NCBI RefSeq assembly: GCF_900109655.1
Contig: NZ_FOAT01000010.1
Coordinates: 1 to 64,000, forward strand
Direction: 5' to 3'
Length of the DNA: 64,000 nt
Source of the DNA: Hominimerdicola alba
Lineage (GTDB): Bacteria > Bacillota > Clostridia > Oscillospirales > Ruminococcaceae
A model generated the notes under the pieces. That model was not told the DNA's origin, did not search any database, and saw only the letters and a list, made by a program, of their open reading frames with translations. This document shows, one piece after another, positions 26,566 through 36,203 of the stretch; position 1 is the first letter of the stretch, and each line of letters begins with the position of its first letter. A program made the translations under genes and the position numbers.

Positions 26566-26870
26566 GCAGTTTTCGACCCTCGTTTCTCGGGTCGAGAAAT
26601 CAACTAACAGCGACTGCGTCGGCTGTGGCTTACGCTGCCCGATGACGGCGCGTCAATAATTTACGCAGATAGAAAGAGCGTGGACATTTGTATTGTCCAC
26701 GCTCTGATTTTTGTTAGCGGTGACTGCGCCTTTCTTTGGCGGGAGTTTGCTGTTCAAAAAAATTGACAGCAAACTTGTCGCGTCGCTTGGGTGCCTTGAC
26801 CGAGAGGCTCTGCCTCTAACAGTCAGCTTTGCTGACTGTGGCTCCTCGCAAGCCTTTCGCGAAAGGCTTG
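26566..26870 (+). repeat. Structured ~300 bp intergenic repeat, copy A
   Basis: This non-coding stretch aligns over its whole length with the reverse complement of 57067-57360. Shared blocks include a gaccctcg/cgggtc hairpin, 'aacagcgactgcgtcggctg', 'aataatttacgca', a long hairpin agcgtggac/gtccacgct (about 26679-26704), gccttga, the hairpin acagtcag/ctgactgt and a final aagc-ctttcgcgaaaggctt hairpin. It fills most of the gap between the HAD gene and the 3' end of the polysaccharide operon. No open frame is shared between copies. It could be a non-autonomous mobile element or a structured RNA. Confidence 0.88.
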
Positions 26871-26903
26871 CCCCATAGCTCCCTTTTGGCAGTTCCCGCA
26901 GTT

Positions 26904-28067
26904 TTATTTCTTACAAGAAAGAATGATATCGCAGATGAGGTCAACCTGCTCGGGTTCGAGATCTGCGTAGAGGGGAAGGGTGAGTACCGAGAGGCTTATC
27001 TTTAATGCGTTGGGTGTGGAGTTCGGGTCAAATTTGCCGTTGAAGCAGTCGAAGGTATTGGTGAGGGGGTAGAAGTACTTTCTGGCGTATATATTGTGGC
27101 TCGCCAGTACGTTATATACCTCGTCGCGGTCGCAGCCGATCTTTTCAGCTTCAATGATAACAGGGAGGTACGCATAATTCGGCTTAACATCGGGGGAGAT
27201 CTTATTCAGCCTGATGCCCTCAACGTTGTCAAGTCTTTCGTGATAGCGCTCAACTGCTGCGCGGCGTTTATTGATCTCGTCATCAACATGGCGGAGATTG
27301 CATATGCCCATAGCAGCGCAGAATTCGTTCATCTTAGCGTTTGCGCCTACAGATTCAACTACCTCGGGACCGTGTATGCCGAAGTTTTTCAGATCGTAGA
27401 TAGCATCGCCGAAAGCGGGGTCTTTAAAGCATACCGCACCGCCCTCTATGGTATTGAACACCTTTGTAGCGTGGAAGCTGAAACATGAAACGTCGCCGAA
27501 AGAGCCTATGCCCTTGCCCTTGTAAGTCTCGCCAAAGGTATGAGCGGCATCGTAGATGACTTTCAGACCGTACTTATCGGCGATACGCTGTATCTCCTCA
27601 ACGTTGCAGATATTTCCGTAAACGTGTACGGGTACGATGGCAGATGTTTTATCGGTGATGAGAGATTCAAGCTTAGTTGTATCGATGGTGAAGTTATCGG
27701 GGTCGATATCGCAGAAAACGGGGGTCAGACCGTTTCTTACTATTGCGTGGGTTGTGGATGCAAAGGTAAAGGGAGTTGTGATGACCTCGCCTGTGAGACC
27801 CAGTGCCTGCATTGTAAGTTCCAGCGCCATATGGCCGTTTGTCAGAAGATCGAGCTTTTCTACGCCCAGATACTCTTTCAGGTCTTCCTGGAGCTTTTTG
27901 TGCTTGGGACCCATATTTGTGAGCCAGCGGGTGTCCCAGATATCCCGGATCTCCTCGCAGTACTCCTCATACTCGGGCATGGAAGAGCGTGTCACAAGTA
28001 TTTTGCCAGTGACGTACTTATCTATCATTTTAGTATAGTTTTTATCATTTGAGTTCATCTGCATCAT
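26904..28067 (-). CDS. DegT/DnrJ/EryC1/StrS-family sugar aminotransferase
   Basis: 387 residues, fold-type I PLP enzyme. PLP-binding Asp in IYDAAHTFGE (D173) and Schiff-base Lys in HATKVFNTIEGG (K202) are typical of nucleotide-sugar aminotransferases that convert 4-keto or 3-keto sugars to amino sugars. Several ATGs near the start overlap the end of the upstream ATP-grasp gene; ATG 28064 (GGGAG five bases upstream) or 28058 may be the real start. Last gene of the minus-strand polysaccharide operon. With the next three genes it suggests an amino sugar that is then acylated or amidated (inference). Confidence 0.93.
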   Translation of the reverse strand: MMQMNSNDKNYTKMIDKYVTGKILVTRSSMPEYEEYCEEIRDIWDTRWLTNMGPKHKKLQEDLKEYLGVEKLDLLTNGHMALELTMQALGLTGEVITTPFTFASTTHAIVRNGLTPVFCDIDPDNFTIDTTKLESLITDKTSAIVPVHVYGNICNVEEIQRIADKYGLKVIYDAAHTFGETYKGKGIGSFGDVSCFSFHATKVFNTIEGGAVCFKDPAFGDAIYDLKNFGIHGPEVVESVGANAKMNEFCAAMGICNLRHVDDEINKRRAAVERYHERLDNVEGIRLNKISPDVKPNYAYLPVIIEAEKIGCDRDEVYNVLASHNIYARKYFYPLTNTFDCFNGKFDPNSTPNALKISLSVLTLPLYADLEPEQVDLICDIILSCKK

Positions 28068-29316
28068 ATCTCCCTATAAGCATATTATTTCCGTCCTCAT
28101 CAAGCACTTTGACGGTGCTGTATATCCTATCGATAGTATCACGGAGCTCCTGTTTGTTATCCGAGCACAGATATATCCTGCTGAATATCTGCGAGAAATC
28201 CACAGTCTTGGTACATTCAGTGCCTACGTCCATTTTCTGGATAAGGTGCAGGACACACTTCTCTTTCTTTATCTCATCGATGCCCGATATGTGGGCTATT
28301 TTGCCCTTGGTGGCAAGCAGTACGATTATCACGCCTGTTTTGTCATAGCGGGGAGTGTCCTTGGTGTTTATCACTTCGTCATCGCCCATAGTGCCTGTAA
28401 GCGCGTATCTTATCATCATCTGCATACCGTTGGTGCCGTTGATGAAATCGGAGAAGTGGAAGGAAAGTGAGCCTTCCAGCCTGTAGCCGATGTCAACAGG
28501 GGCATATCTGCCGTTTTTCATCTTGCCCTGTAAGAAGACTATGCCGTTCTTCATGCCCAGATCAGCAAACAGTTTCTGGAATTTTGCGTCCTCATTTTCG
28601 ATGAAAGTATCCAGATATCTTGATGGGTAAATATCAGCAACTGCCTGCTTGATGGCATCATCGCTGAGATTTACCATTATCCTGTCGAGGGAATTATTCA
28701 GAGTAGCTGTGCCGTTGTGTATCGTGTAGAAGAATGCAGGTTCATAGCGGGGATCATCGCCCTCCATGTATTCGTCTATGACAGCATCGCCGCAGTACGC
28801 GGTCTTCTGAGCACCTGTCAGCGCTTCTGCAAGGTCTTCTTCGCGGTGGACAAGCTTTATTCCCCTTGCGCCCGCATTATCAACAGGCTTTACTATTACG
28901 GGGTATTTTTTTATTTCCTCAGGCGACCTGTAAGTGTCGGGAACAGCTATACCGCAGGCTATGCAGGCATCGCGGAACTTATCCTTATTGCATATCGTCT
29001 CAATGTCTGCGCCCTCGCCGTAGAAATGGAAGCCCATGCGCTTGCAAAGTTCTTTGAGACACTTTATCCTTATCTCGCTGAATCCCGAGAGACAGCCGTC
29101 GATGTTTTTTTCGCGGCAGAGTTTTTCAAGTGCATCGTAATCCGACCAGCTTAGATCGTATGCTTCATCTGCGATACTTTTTGCGGGTGCCAGTGACCAG
29201 TCGGTGTGGTTATCGGTCACGATGGTGTATACACCCAGCTTTCTGGCTTCGTTTATGATCTCGATCTCGGTGCTGTATGCGCCGAGTATCAGCAGTCTTT
29301 TACCTTTAAGATCCAT
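28045..29316 (-). CDS. ATP-grasp ligase (first of two)
   Basis: 423 residues. N-terminal Rossmann-like pre-ATP-grasp part (LLILGAYSTEIEIINEARKLG), then the ATP-grasp domain (about 110-310) with the nucleotide-binding strand PVIVKPVDNAGARGI and the central part KNGIVFLQGKMKNGRYAPVDI. Such enzymes couple ATP to amide or peptide bond formation through an acyl phosphate. It starts one base into the previous stop (TAATG), with AGGAG upstream. Encoded between two PLP-fold proteins, it may join an amino acid or other carboxylate to an amino sugar. The substrate cannot be read from sequence. Confidence 0.86.
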   Translation of the reverse strand: MDLKGKRLLILGAYSTEIEIINEARKLGVYTIVTDNHTDWSLAPAKSIADEAYDLSWSDYDALEKLCREKNIDGCLSGFSEIRIKCLKELCKRMGFHFYGEGADIETICNKDKFRDACIACGIAVPDTYRSPEEIKKYPVIVKPVDNAGARGIKLVHREEDLAEALTGAQKTAYCGDAVIDEYMEGDDPRYEPAFFYTIHNGTATLNNSLDRIMVNLSDDAIKQAVADIYPSRYLDTFIENEDAKFQKLFADLGMKNGIVFLQGKMKNGRYAPVDIGYRLEGSLSFHFSDFINGTNGMQMMIRYALTGTMGDDEVINTKDTPRYDKTGVIIVLLATKGKIAHISGIDEIKKEKCVLHLIQKMDVGTECTKTVDFSQIFSRIYLCSDNKQELRDTIDRIYSTVKVLDEDGNNMLIGRYDADELK

Positions 29317-30269
29317 TATATTACTCCTGTTTCCTGAAGCTTTTCAAGAATATATTTCATATCATCATCGTCATATCTCTGATCTGTGGGCAGGGGGAGG
29401 ATATTTTCTGCGTAATCATACTCCCTGCTGTCTTTATCACAGTTTTCAAAGACATCGCCCCAGAGGGTAGGCACGAATATTTTCATCTGCTGCAGCTTTT
29501 TTCTGATCTCCGTTCCGTTTTCGATATACAGCGGATACATGAAAGCACCCTCGGGGATAGTGAGTTTCAGCTTATTTATACCGCAGAGCTTTTCGTGGAG
29601 AAGCTTGAAATTCTCCGTTCTGCGGGATATTATGCGGTCATAGTCGTAAGATCTCAGCAGGTCGGCTGTGAGCTTAGACATCTGTTTGATTGGCTCATGG
29701 GCGAAGAAATGGTTGTTATCGGAGGATTCCTTATAGAATTCTCCTGCCGTTCTTTCGTACCTGCCCAGTATGTAATGTATGCGTTCAAATGACTCATCTG
29801 TGGGGATATCGCGGGTGAGTATTTTGTCTGTGTAGAGGAAAGCGCCGTCAGGAACGCCGAAGTATTTGCGGCAGGTGTACAGTGTAGGTACACCATCAGC
29901 GGGGCGCTGAAAATAGCTCTGTGAGTTATCAAAAATCACGCGGCTGTATCTCTGCTTCAAGAGGGATACTTCCTCGTTGGTGATCTGACCGTAGTAATTT
30001 ACGATATACAGCCATTCATCGGGGGCTAGATCGTCAATTATCGGTCGGAAGTTTTCATCTATGCGGTAGTAGCCGACCTCAGTGCCGTATTTTAGGCAGA
30101 CATTTTTTACCGAGCTGCAAAGAAAATATGGCAGCCTGATCTTTTTGATACCCTCGGCTTCGATAAGGTAGGCAAGGCAGTTCCTGCCGCAGTTCAGCGG
30201 TACTGCCCACTCGTGGTAAACCGTGCCGAAGTAGTTTTCAAATTCGATATATCCGCCTATTTCTTTCAT
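29316..30269 (-). CDS. DegT-like PLP-dependent protein
   Basis: 317 residues from the ATG at 30269, with AAAGG 9 bases upstream. A TTG at 30278 overlaps the previous gene and is less likely. A compact fold-type I PLP protein: an Asp in VIFDNSQSYF fits the pyridine-binding residue and the Lys in TCRKYFGVPDGAF the Schiff-base lysine (about residues 114 and 135). It is shorter and more divergent than the DegT protein at 26904. Proteins of this kind are often left unannotated. It may be an aminotransferase for the group joined by the neighbouring ATP-grasp enzymes (inference). Confidence 0.75.
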   Translation of the reverse strand: MKEIGGYIEFENYFGTVYHEWAVPLNCGRNCLAYLIEAEGIKKIRLPYFLCSSVKNVCLKYGTEVGYYRIDENFRPIIDDLAPDEWLYIVNYYGQITNEEVSLLKQRYSRVIFDNSQSYFQRPADGVPTLYTCRKYFGVPDGAFLYTDKILTRDIPTDESFERIHYILGRYERTAGEFYKESSDNNHFFAHEPIKQMSKLTADLLRSYDYDRIISRRTENFKLLHEKLCGINKLKLTIPEGAFMYPLYIENGTEIRKKLQQMKIFVPTLWGDVFENCDKDSREYDYAENILPLPTDQRYDDDDMKYILEKLQETGVI

Positions 30270-30270
30270 A

Positions 30271-31473
30271 TCAGTCAACCTTTACACTAATCCATTTTTC
30301 TGAATCGTCCATCATATCAAGCATCTCAGCAAGGCTGTCGAACTTCATCAGCAGTATGCCTAAGGTCGTATTCGCACCTGTGAATGTGGTGATCTTGTCA
30401 CCGGGCTTTACTATGATATGATCTTCAACTATCTTCTTTTTCGCATCTTCGGCTATATCTATCGACTTTAATATGCCGCTCTGATAGCTGTGTACCGCAT
30501 AGTAAGCGTAGAAGCTGTCATAAGGGGACATCTTAACGTCACTAAGGGACATACCCATAGCCGCCTTTACAGAACACTCCACAAGGTCAACGCCTGTGCA
30601 GTACTTTATGATATCGGGTATATAATTTCCGCCGTCACGGGGTGCGACCTCCATGAGGTAGACGTTATAGTCCTTGTCGATACGCATATCAAAATTATAT
30701 GTGGTAGTGCCCATATCAAGGAGAGTCAGCAGGCGCTGTATCTCGTTATGTATCTTGGTCTGTACATCGTCGGGCATATTGTAGGGGAAGCTTGCTGAAA
30801 CAGGGACGAAGGGGTTCTCGCATTTCGGGTCGAAATGGTCGTTGGCAAAACATCTGAAAACGAGTTTGCCGTCGATGGAGAGACCGTCGCCTGCTATCTG
30901 GTAGCCGAACTTTTCCACAAATTCTTCGACGATAATTTTATGACCTCTTGAGAATGACATAGCATAGTTGATTTTTTCATTTATCTCGCTGACATCGTCT
31001 ATCCTGCCTACGCCCTTGCTTCCCGAGGAATCAACGGGCTTGACTATAACGGGGAATCTGAAAACGCCGTTGTTAAGATCATTTTCAGCCTCTGCAAGAT
31101 CATCGTAGCCTTTGGCTTTAGGGGTGCAGAATCCGTTTTCGGCAAGGAATGCTCTGAATTTATCCTTATTGCAGAGGATATCAACAGAACGGTAGGGGCT
31201 TCCCGGGAGACCGAGTTTTTCGGCTACATATGCAGCCGTAGGTGCAGCGGGGTCGGAAGCGTATGCGAGAACGCCGTCAACGTTTTCCTTTTTTGCAACT
31301 TCAAGCACGGCATCTTTGTCCGTGGTGCTTACGAGATAGAATTTATCGGCAGCGTACTGACCGGGATTATCGGGAAGATAATCGCAGAGAACAGTATAGC
31401 AGCCCAGACGCTTTGCGGTCTCTATCGCAACAACCTGCTGCGCCGAGCCGCCAAGCAATAACAGTTTTTTCAC
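30271..31473 (-). CDS. ATP-grasp ligase (second of two)
   Basis: 400 residues, GTG start with GAGG upstream. N-terminal GGSAQQVVAIETAKRLG motif like carbamoyl-phosphate synthase/PurK-type ATP-grasp proteins, ATP-binding strand PVIVKPVDSSGSKGVGRI, hinge IIVEEFV and metal-site region VYLMEVAPRDGGNYIPD. Clearly paralogous in layout to the ATP-grasp protein at 28045 but diverged. It ends just before the PLP protein, whose start follows the stop directly, so the four genes form one translationally linked block. Confidence 0.88.
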   Translation of the reverse strand: MKKLLLLGGSAQQVVAIETAKRLGCYTVLCDYLPDNPGQYAADKFYLVSTTDKDAVLEVAKKENVDGVLAYASDPAAPTAAYVAEKLGLPGSPYRSVDILCNKDKFRAFLAENGFCTPKAKGYDDLAEAENDLNNGVFRFPVIVKPVDSSGSKGVGRIDDVSEINEKINYAMSFSRGHKIIVEEFVEKFGYQIAGDGLSIDGKLVFRCFANDHFDPKCENPFVPVSASFPYNMPDDVQTKIHNEIQRLLTLLDMGTTTYNFDMRIDKDYNVYLMEVAPRDGGNYIPDIIKYCTGVDLVECSVKAAMGMSLSDVKMSPYDSFYAYYAVHSYQSGILKSIDIAEDAKKKIVEDHIIVKPGDKITTFTGANTTLGILLMKFDSLAEMLDMMDDSEKWISVKVD

Positions 31474-31501
31474 TTTGGTTTTCCTCTTTTCCGGAAATTA
31501 T

Positions 31502-33010
31502 TTAAAATTTATTCCTGATCTTATTTACCATCTTAAGGATATAGTCGAAACATTCCAGTTTGAATATTTTAGCCAGCGCTACGTATGAGATGACACCGAG
31601 GGGTATCTGCAAAAGCAGTGTCAGTACATCGTTCATGTGCAGGAATGTTACGGAATATACCATTGCGCCCATAGCCGCTGCAATGCCCAGTGAGGGGAGT
31701 ATATCCTTCATCTGCTCGGTATAGCCGTATTTCAGCAGCTTCTTGTTCGGTGAGGCGTTAACAAAGCATGAAAGTACTGTGGAACAGCACTGACCGATAA
31801 CGATAGCCAGCGGTGTATTGAATTTAAGCACTGTGAAAACAAGTATACATAAACCGTATGTTTTCTTTAAGACTTCCAGCTTCAGGAACATATCGCTTCT
31901 GCCCTGGGCGTTGATGGCTTGCAGATTTGCAGTATGTATCGGCCAGAATGCGTATATAAAGCAGTATAACTGCAAGAACGGCACGCAGGGCATCCATTCA
32001 TCGCCCAGCAGTAGATGTATCATCGGACCGGCTACCACTGCTATGCCCATACATACAGGGAATATCAGGAAAGAACTGGTAACGATGGATCTTCGCATCA
32101 TGCTTTTGATCTTGTTGTTATCGCCGTTATGCTTTGAAAGTGCGGGCAGCATAACGCCCTGAATAGAGCCGTTGATATTGTTTATGATTATCTCGGGGAA
32201 CTGCTTGCCGCGGTTACAGTATCCCAGCTGTTCTTCTTTGTATTTTTTGCCTATTACAAGATTCTGGAGCTCACGGTAGATAACGTCTATCAGAGCGGAT
32301 ACCATAAGTTTCCAGCCGAAAGAGAAGAGCACTCTTACGCGATCCCATTCCAGTACGCGCTTGGGTCTCCACTTAACGATAAGAAGAAGTAGTATACATA
32401 CAGATACACGGCTTGAGAGTTGCTGTCCAACCAGTGCCCATACGCCGCATCCACTTAAAGCCATGGCTATGCCTACGGTACCTGATATTAGTACAGAACC
32501 GAGTGTACAGAACATAAGCTCCTTGAAACGCATCTCTCTTGCGACTTTAGCGTTCTGTATAGAGTTGAATGCACCCGGTATGAGTACCAGTGCCAGCACC
32601 CTCAGCAGGTTTTTGAGCTGGGGCTTATCATAGAACTCAGCAACAAATGGTGCTGTTATAAACAGTACGCCGTAAAGCACCACTGCGATAAACAGGCTGA
32701 CATAGAATATGGAGGAATAGTCATTTTCCTTGACATCCTTGCGCTGTATCAGCGCGGTGTTAAGTCCGCTCTGTACAAACACCTGTGATATGCTTATAAA
32801 TATCGCCAGCAGGGTGATAGTACCGTACTTACCGGGCCCCAGTATCCTTGCGAGTACCAGCTGTACTATAAAGGCGATACCCTGATAGCCTGCACGTTCA
32901 AGAAATTTAAAAAACAGAGATTTGATAACTACAGATTTTTCAGCCTGGCTGTTTGAATTATCTGCTTGGTTATTAACTTCCAGTTCTACATTATCCTTTT
33001 CTAAACTCAA
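31502..33010 (-). CDS. Wzx-type polysaccharide flippase
   Basis: 502 residues, TTG start with AAAGGAG upstream. About twelve to fourteen hydrophobic helices spread over the length after a polar N-terminal ~28 residues. Motifs such as GRILGPGKYGTITL-like (ARILGPGKYGTITLLA) and the overall pattern match the polysaccharide_synt/MATE-like MOP exporter family (Wzx, TuaB). It should flip lipid-linked repeat units across the membrane. It lies next to the putative polymerase, as in Wzx/Wzy-dependent loci. Confidence 0.92.
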   Translation of the reverse strand: MSLEKDNVELEVNNQADNSNSQAEKSVVIKSLFFKFLERAGYQGIAFIVQLVLARILGPGKYGTITLLAIFISISQVFVQSGLNTALIQRKDVKENDYSSIFYVSLFIAVVLYGVLFITAPFVAEFYDKPQLKNLLRVLALVLIPGAFNSIQNAKVAREMRFKELMFCTLGSVLISGTVGIAMALSGCGVWALVGQQLSSRVSVCILLLLIVKWRPKRVLEWDRVRVLFSFGWKLMVSALIDVIYRELQNLVIGKKYKEEQLGYCNRGKQFPEIIINNINGSIQGVMLPALSKHNGDNNKIKSMMRRSIVTSSFLIFPVCMGIAVVAGPMIHLLLGDEWMPCVPFLQLYCFIYAFWPIHTANLQAINAQGRSDMFLKLEVLKKTYGLCILVFTVLKFNTPLAIVIGQCCSTVLSCFVNASPNKKLLKYGYTEQMKDILPSLGIAAAMGAMVYSVTFLHMNDVLTLLLQIPLGVISYVALAKIFKLECFDYILKMVNKIRNKF

Positions 33011-33048
33011 AACTAATTACTCCTTTTGCTTCATTACATATCCCGCAT

Positions 33049-34221
33049 TTATCTGAATATATAATGATTTGATCCTGACCAGCCGTAGAGCATTACCCAC
33101 ACGAACCAATACAATCCCATGAAGCCAATGATAAAGGCGTTGACTTTGATCTTATCCTCGATCTTTTTACGCTTGAATCGATATGCGAACATAGGTACGG
33201 TCAGTATAGTGAACATATCGCAGTAGAGCGATATTCTTATTCCGTATATGGTATTGAATAACAGAAGTACGTATGTGTAGAACGCAAATCCCAGAACAGG
33301 CAGCAGTCTGATGTTTTTATCAAAGTCAGGTCTGATCTTTTTGATAGTTCGCAGCGGAAGCAGCAGAAGCAGGAATCTGTATACCCAGTCAAAGAAAACG
33401 TGCTTGTTGAAGCCTTTTATTCGCAGATAAACGTTAGTATCCGAACTGAATACGGCTTCGATATTTTTAGCGTACTTTTCAGGAAGCAGTGAAAGTGCCA
33501 GAAGTAAGCGGCTTATGCTTCTCAGGTTAACCAGCATCAGGATAACAGTAACTATGAAAGTGATCTTTGTTTCCTTATTCTTCTTACCGTTAAGGAACTT
33601 AACGATAAATATGAAAACAAGTCCGAAAACTGCCGAGAAGTGGAACGAGAAAGCGACGATGAAGCACGCAAGCATCTTGCGGTACTTCTGTTCATTCATA
33701 TATATGTAGAACAGCAGGATAAATACAGCTGATACGCTCTGTTTCATAACGTTGAAGGAGTTATTGTAGAACAGGAACATATAAGCGAGCATCGTCTGCC
33801 ACATAGGTGTGACAGATCGGTATTTATATGCTATCAGGTAGATAGGGACTATCACCATCACCTGTGATGTGAACAGGAAAGCGCCTGCATCATCAGCGAA
33901 AAGCGATGTGATATATGCCAGCAGGGCATATCCGAAGGGCTCGGTAGTAAGCTTGAACGTTTCGATGAATGAGGACGTGTTTGCAAGATCGAAAGTTCTG
34001 ATGGCATATTCAAGAACGTCTTTACCAACGGTATCCGCACGCATACCGGCAAGAAGCGATGGTACAAAGAGGGCGATGAAAGAATAGAGTATCGCCAGGC
34101 GCTTGGCGCTCTTTTTCTTTGTGTTTATATGTAGATCGATTTTCTTTTCTGCCTTATAGGTGAAAAAGCATGTAAGAGTGAAGACAGTAAGATATAAAAA
34201 AGTACTTGCACTAATACTCAT
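33049..34221 (-). CDS. EpsG/Wzy-type polysaccharide polymerase
   Basis: 390 residues with about ten membrane helices. After the first two helices comes the loop AGMRADTVGKDVLEY, which matches the EpsG-family signature (AGLR....GTDxxxY). EpsG/Wzy proteins polymerise repeat units outside the membrane. GGAGAG ribosome site. It lies between the flippase and the first glycosyltransferase of the minus-strand operon. Confidence 0.86.
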   Translation of the reverse strand: MSISASTFLYLTVFTLTCFFTYKAEKKIDLHINTKKKSAKRLAILYSFIALFVPSLLAGMRADTVGKDVLEYAIRTFDLANTSSFIETFKLTTEPFGYALLAYITSLFADDAGAFLFTSQVMVIVPIYLIAYKYRSVTPMWQTMLAYMFLFYNNSFNVMKQSVSAVFILLFYIYMNEQKYRKMLACFIVAFSFHFSAVFGLVFIFIVKFLNGKKNKETKITFIVTVILMLVNLRSISRLLLALSLLPEKYAKNIEAVFSSDTNVYLRIKGFNKHVFFDWVYRFLLLLLPLRTIKKIRPDFDKNIRLLPVLGFAFYTYVLLLFNTIYGIRISLYCDMFTILTVPMFAYRFKRKKIEDKIKVNAFIIGFMGLYWFVWVMLYGWSGSNHYIFR

Positions 34222-34374
34222 TAGATCTCTCCTATAATTATATTTATCGTAGATCGGTTTTCTGACGTATCCCGACAGCAGATGAAGAGTGTATCATCTG
34301 TAGTCGGCATACGTGAAAACCCGATATGGATTTTCACTTGTTATTATACTGATACTTTTGTGCCGTGATTGTAC

Positions 34375-35346
34375 TTATGATCTCTTAATTTTCTTTTTCA
34401 GATCGGTGATGAAAGGAAGTTTGTCTTTGACATCGTATTTCAGCCTTTCGTATAGGGTGAGTTCGTTGTATACCCCTGATGCCTTCATTCCTTTCAGGTC
34501 GTTGAGGTGCTGATAGTAGATCAGTTCCTTACGCTTTATTATATGTTCGATCTCGTCATGATATTTGCCTTCTGTGAACTCGTCAAACTCTTTCAGCAGA
34601 CCGCAGTGACGGTCAAAAAAATTCTTTTTCAGCTTCTCGGGATCTGTCTTTATTGAGCCCGAAGCGGAGTTCGGATTATTAGTGCGGTAAGCGCTCATTA
34701 TCTCGTTGAAATAATGGGCACAGCCGTCGTAGGTGGTCACAAGTCTGACCACAAGGTCGAGAGAAGTTGAAAAGTTCAGGATAGGACGGAGATTTTCAGT
34801 TCTGCCCACGATAGAAGCTGTGGGAGTAAAATCCAGCCTTATGAGGTCTGCCACCGAGATATCGGTGCCTTCGGGATTTTCAAGGGCTTTGTAAAGCTTC
34901 TTGTCGTTCCACATTTTGCGGGGATAGAAAGTTTTAAGATAGTTATCATCCGTATCCACCACATTTGCGTTATGGAATGTCATATTACATTCGGGATGTT
35001 TTTCCAGATAGTCCACCTGTTTCTGGAGCTTATTTTCATCGCACCAGTAATCGTCGCCCTCGCATATAGCGAAATACTTTGTTTTGATAGCGGGTATAAC
35101 GTACTTCTGAACGATGTTTATGCCCTTGCTGTAACGGTTCTCTTCCTGTATGATAGTATGCACCTTATCGGGATACTTCTGTGCGAACTCTTCAATGATA
35201 GCTATTGAGCCGTCAGTGGAACAGTCATCATGGACAAGCACCGTGTATTCAAAATCTGTTTTTTGTGTGCAGATGCTCCCCAGACATTTTCTCAGCCATT
35301 TTTCATGATTGAAGCTTACAATGCAGACCGTTACGATGGCAGCCAT
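34375..35346 (-). CDS. Family 2 glycosyltransferase
   Basis: 323 residues. GT-A fold start IVTVCIVSFNHEKWL, the first DxD-like region VLVHDDCSTDGS, and CEGDDYWCDENK around residue 95, the hallmark of one GT2 subgroup common in capsule loci. A helical C-terminal part carries Lys-rich tails. Likely adds one sugar of the repeat unit at the cytoplasmic membrane face. AAAGGAG ribosome site. 17 bases separate it from the upstream gene stop. Confidence 0.92.
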   Translation of the reverse strand: MAAIVTVCIVSFNHEKWLRKCLGSICTQKTDFEYTVLVHDDCSTDGSIAIIEEFAQKYPDKVHTIIQEENRYSKGINIVQKYVIPAIKTKYFAICEGDDYWCDENKLQKQVDYLEKHPECNMTFHNANVVDTDDNYLKTFYPRKMWNDKKLYKALENPEGTDISVADLIRLDFTPTASIVGRTENLRPILNFSTSLDLVVRLVTTYDGCAHYFNEIMSAYRTNNPNSASGSIKTDPEKLKKNFFDRHCGLLKEFDEFTEGKYHDEIEHIIKRKELIYYQHLNDLKGMKASGVYNELTLYERLKYDVKDKLPFITDLKKKIKRS

Positions 35347-35364
35347 TTTATGCTATCTCTCCTT

Positions 35365-36183
35365 TTATAATTTATATCCGTCAGCCACGCCTTTGAACAT
35401 ACTTTTCAGCTTATGGAATTTATCGTCCTCATAAAGCAGTGTCTGGATCATTCTTTTTACAACTCTCACATCGGACTTGAAACCAAGTTTATACTTGCGT
35501 TTCAGGTAGATGCTGTTGCGCACCCAGTAGTATTTCCGCAAAGGGGAGTGGTTGAATATGATGATATCCTTTCCGAAAAACTTACGTGAGGTACTTCTTC
35601 CCACTTCGTGCAGGAAGCCTGTATAATTAAGTCGGATTATCTTGTATCCGCCGCGGGTCAGGGCATAGCAGATATCGTAATCCACCATATCGATGAACAG
35701 CTTTTCATCAAATCCGCCTACGGCTTTTATAGACTTTATGTTATTGAAAGCTCCCGAGGTTATACAGAAGCTGACTTTTTCGTAGTCCTTTGTCAAGCCG
35801 AAATCAACTTCAACGCTGCGGTCTTTGTACATTGATGTGATGATGCCCACGTTATCCTTGGCACGCTTTGAAAAGCTGTCGTATGTTTCGATGATATCGG
35901 GCTGGCAGACGGTATCCTGATCGAGAGTCAGCACCCATTCTTCACCCAGATCTTCAGCCTTATCGATGATCTGGTTCAGGGCTTTTGCTATGCCGTAGTT
36001 ATCATCGTTCCTCACATAAGTGATATTATGGTATTTTGCGGTAAGCTCCGCTATCTCGTCGATATTTTTTGAACCGTTATCGATAAGTATAAGTTCACTC
36101 ACCTGCGGAGCGATAGCGGAGATATTTTCCTCCAGCCTGTTTATATCGGGATTATAAAGCACTATCCCTGCGGCATGAGCCAT
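35365..36183 (-). CDS. Family 2 glycosyltransferase, rhamnosyltransferase-like
   Basis: 272 residues. Motifs: GIVLYNPDINRLEENI at the N-terminus, LILIDNGSKN, then YGIAKALNQ and LTLDQDTV (DxD-type metal site). This layout is typical of RfbF/rhamnosyltransferase-type GT2 enzymes. The dTDP-rhamnose genes at 48785-53203 could supply its donor (inference). 20 bases from the upstream gene. Confidence 0.88.
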   Translation of the reverse strand: MAHAAGIVLYNPDINRLEENISAIAPQVSELILIDNGSKNIDEIAELTAKYHNITYVRNDDNYGIAKALNQIIDKAEDLGEEWVLTLDQDTVCQPDIIETYDSFSKRAKDNVGIITSMYKDRSVEVDFGLTKDYEKVSFCITSGAFNNIKSIKAVGGFDEKLFIDMVDYDICYALTRGGYKIIRLNYTGFLHEVGRSTSRKFFGKDIIIFNHSPLRKYYWVRNSIYLKRKYKLGFKSDVRVVKRMIQTLLYEDDKFHKLKSMFKGVADGYKL

Positions 36184-36203
36184 AGATCAAACCACCCTTA
36201 AGA

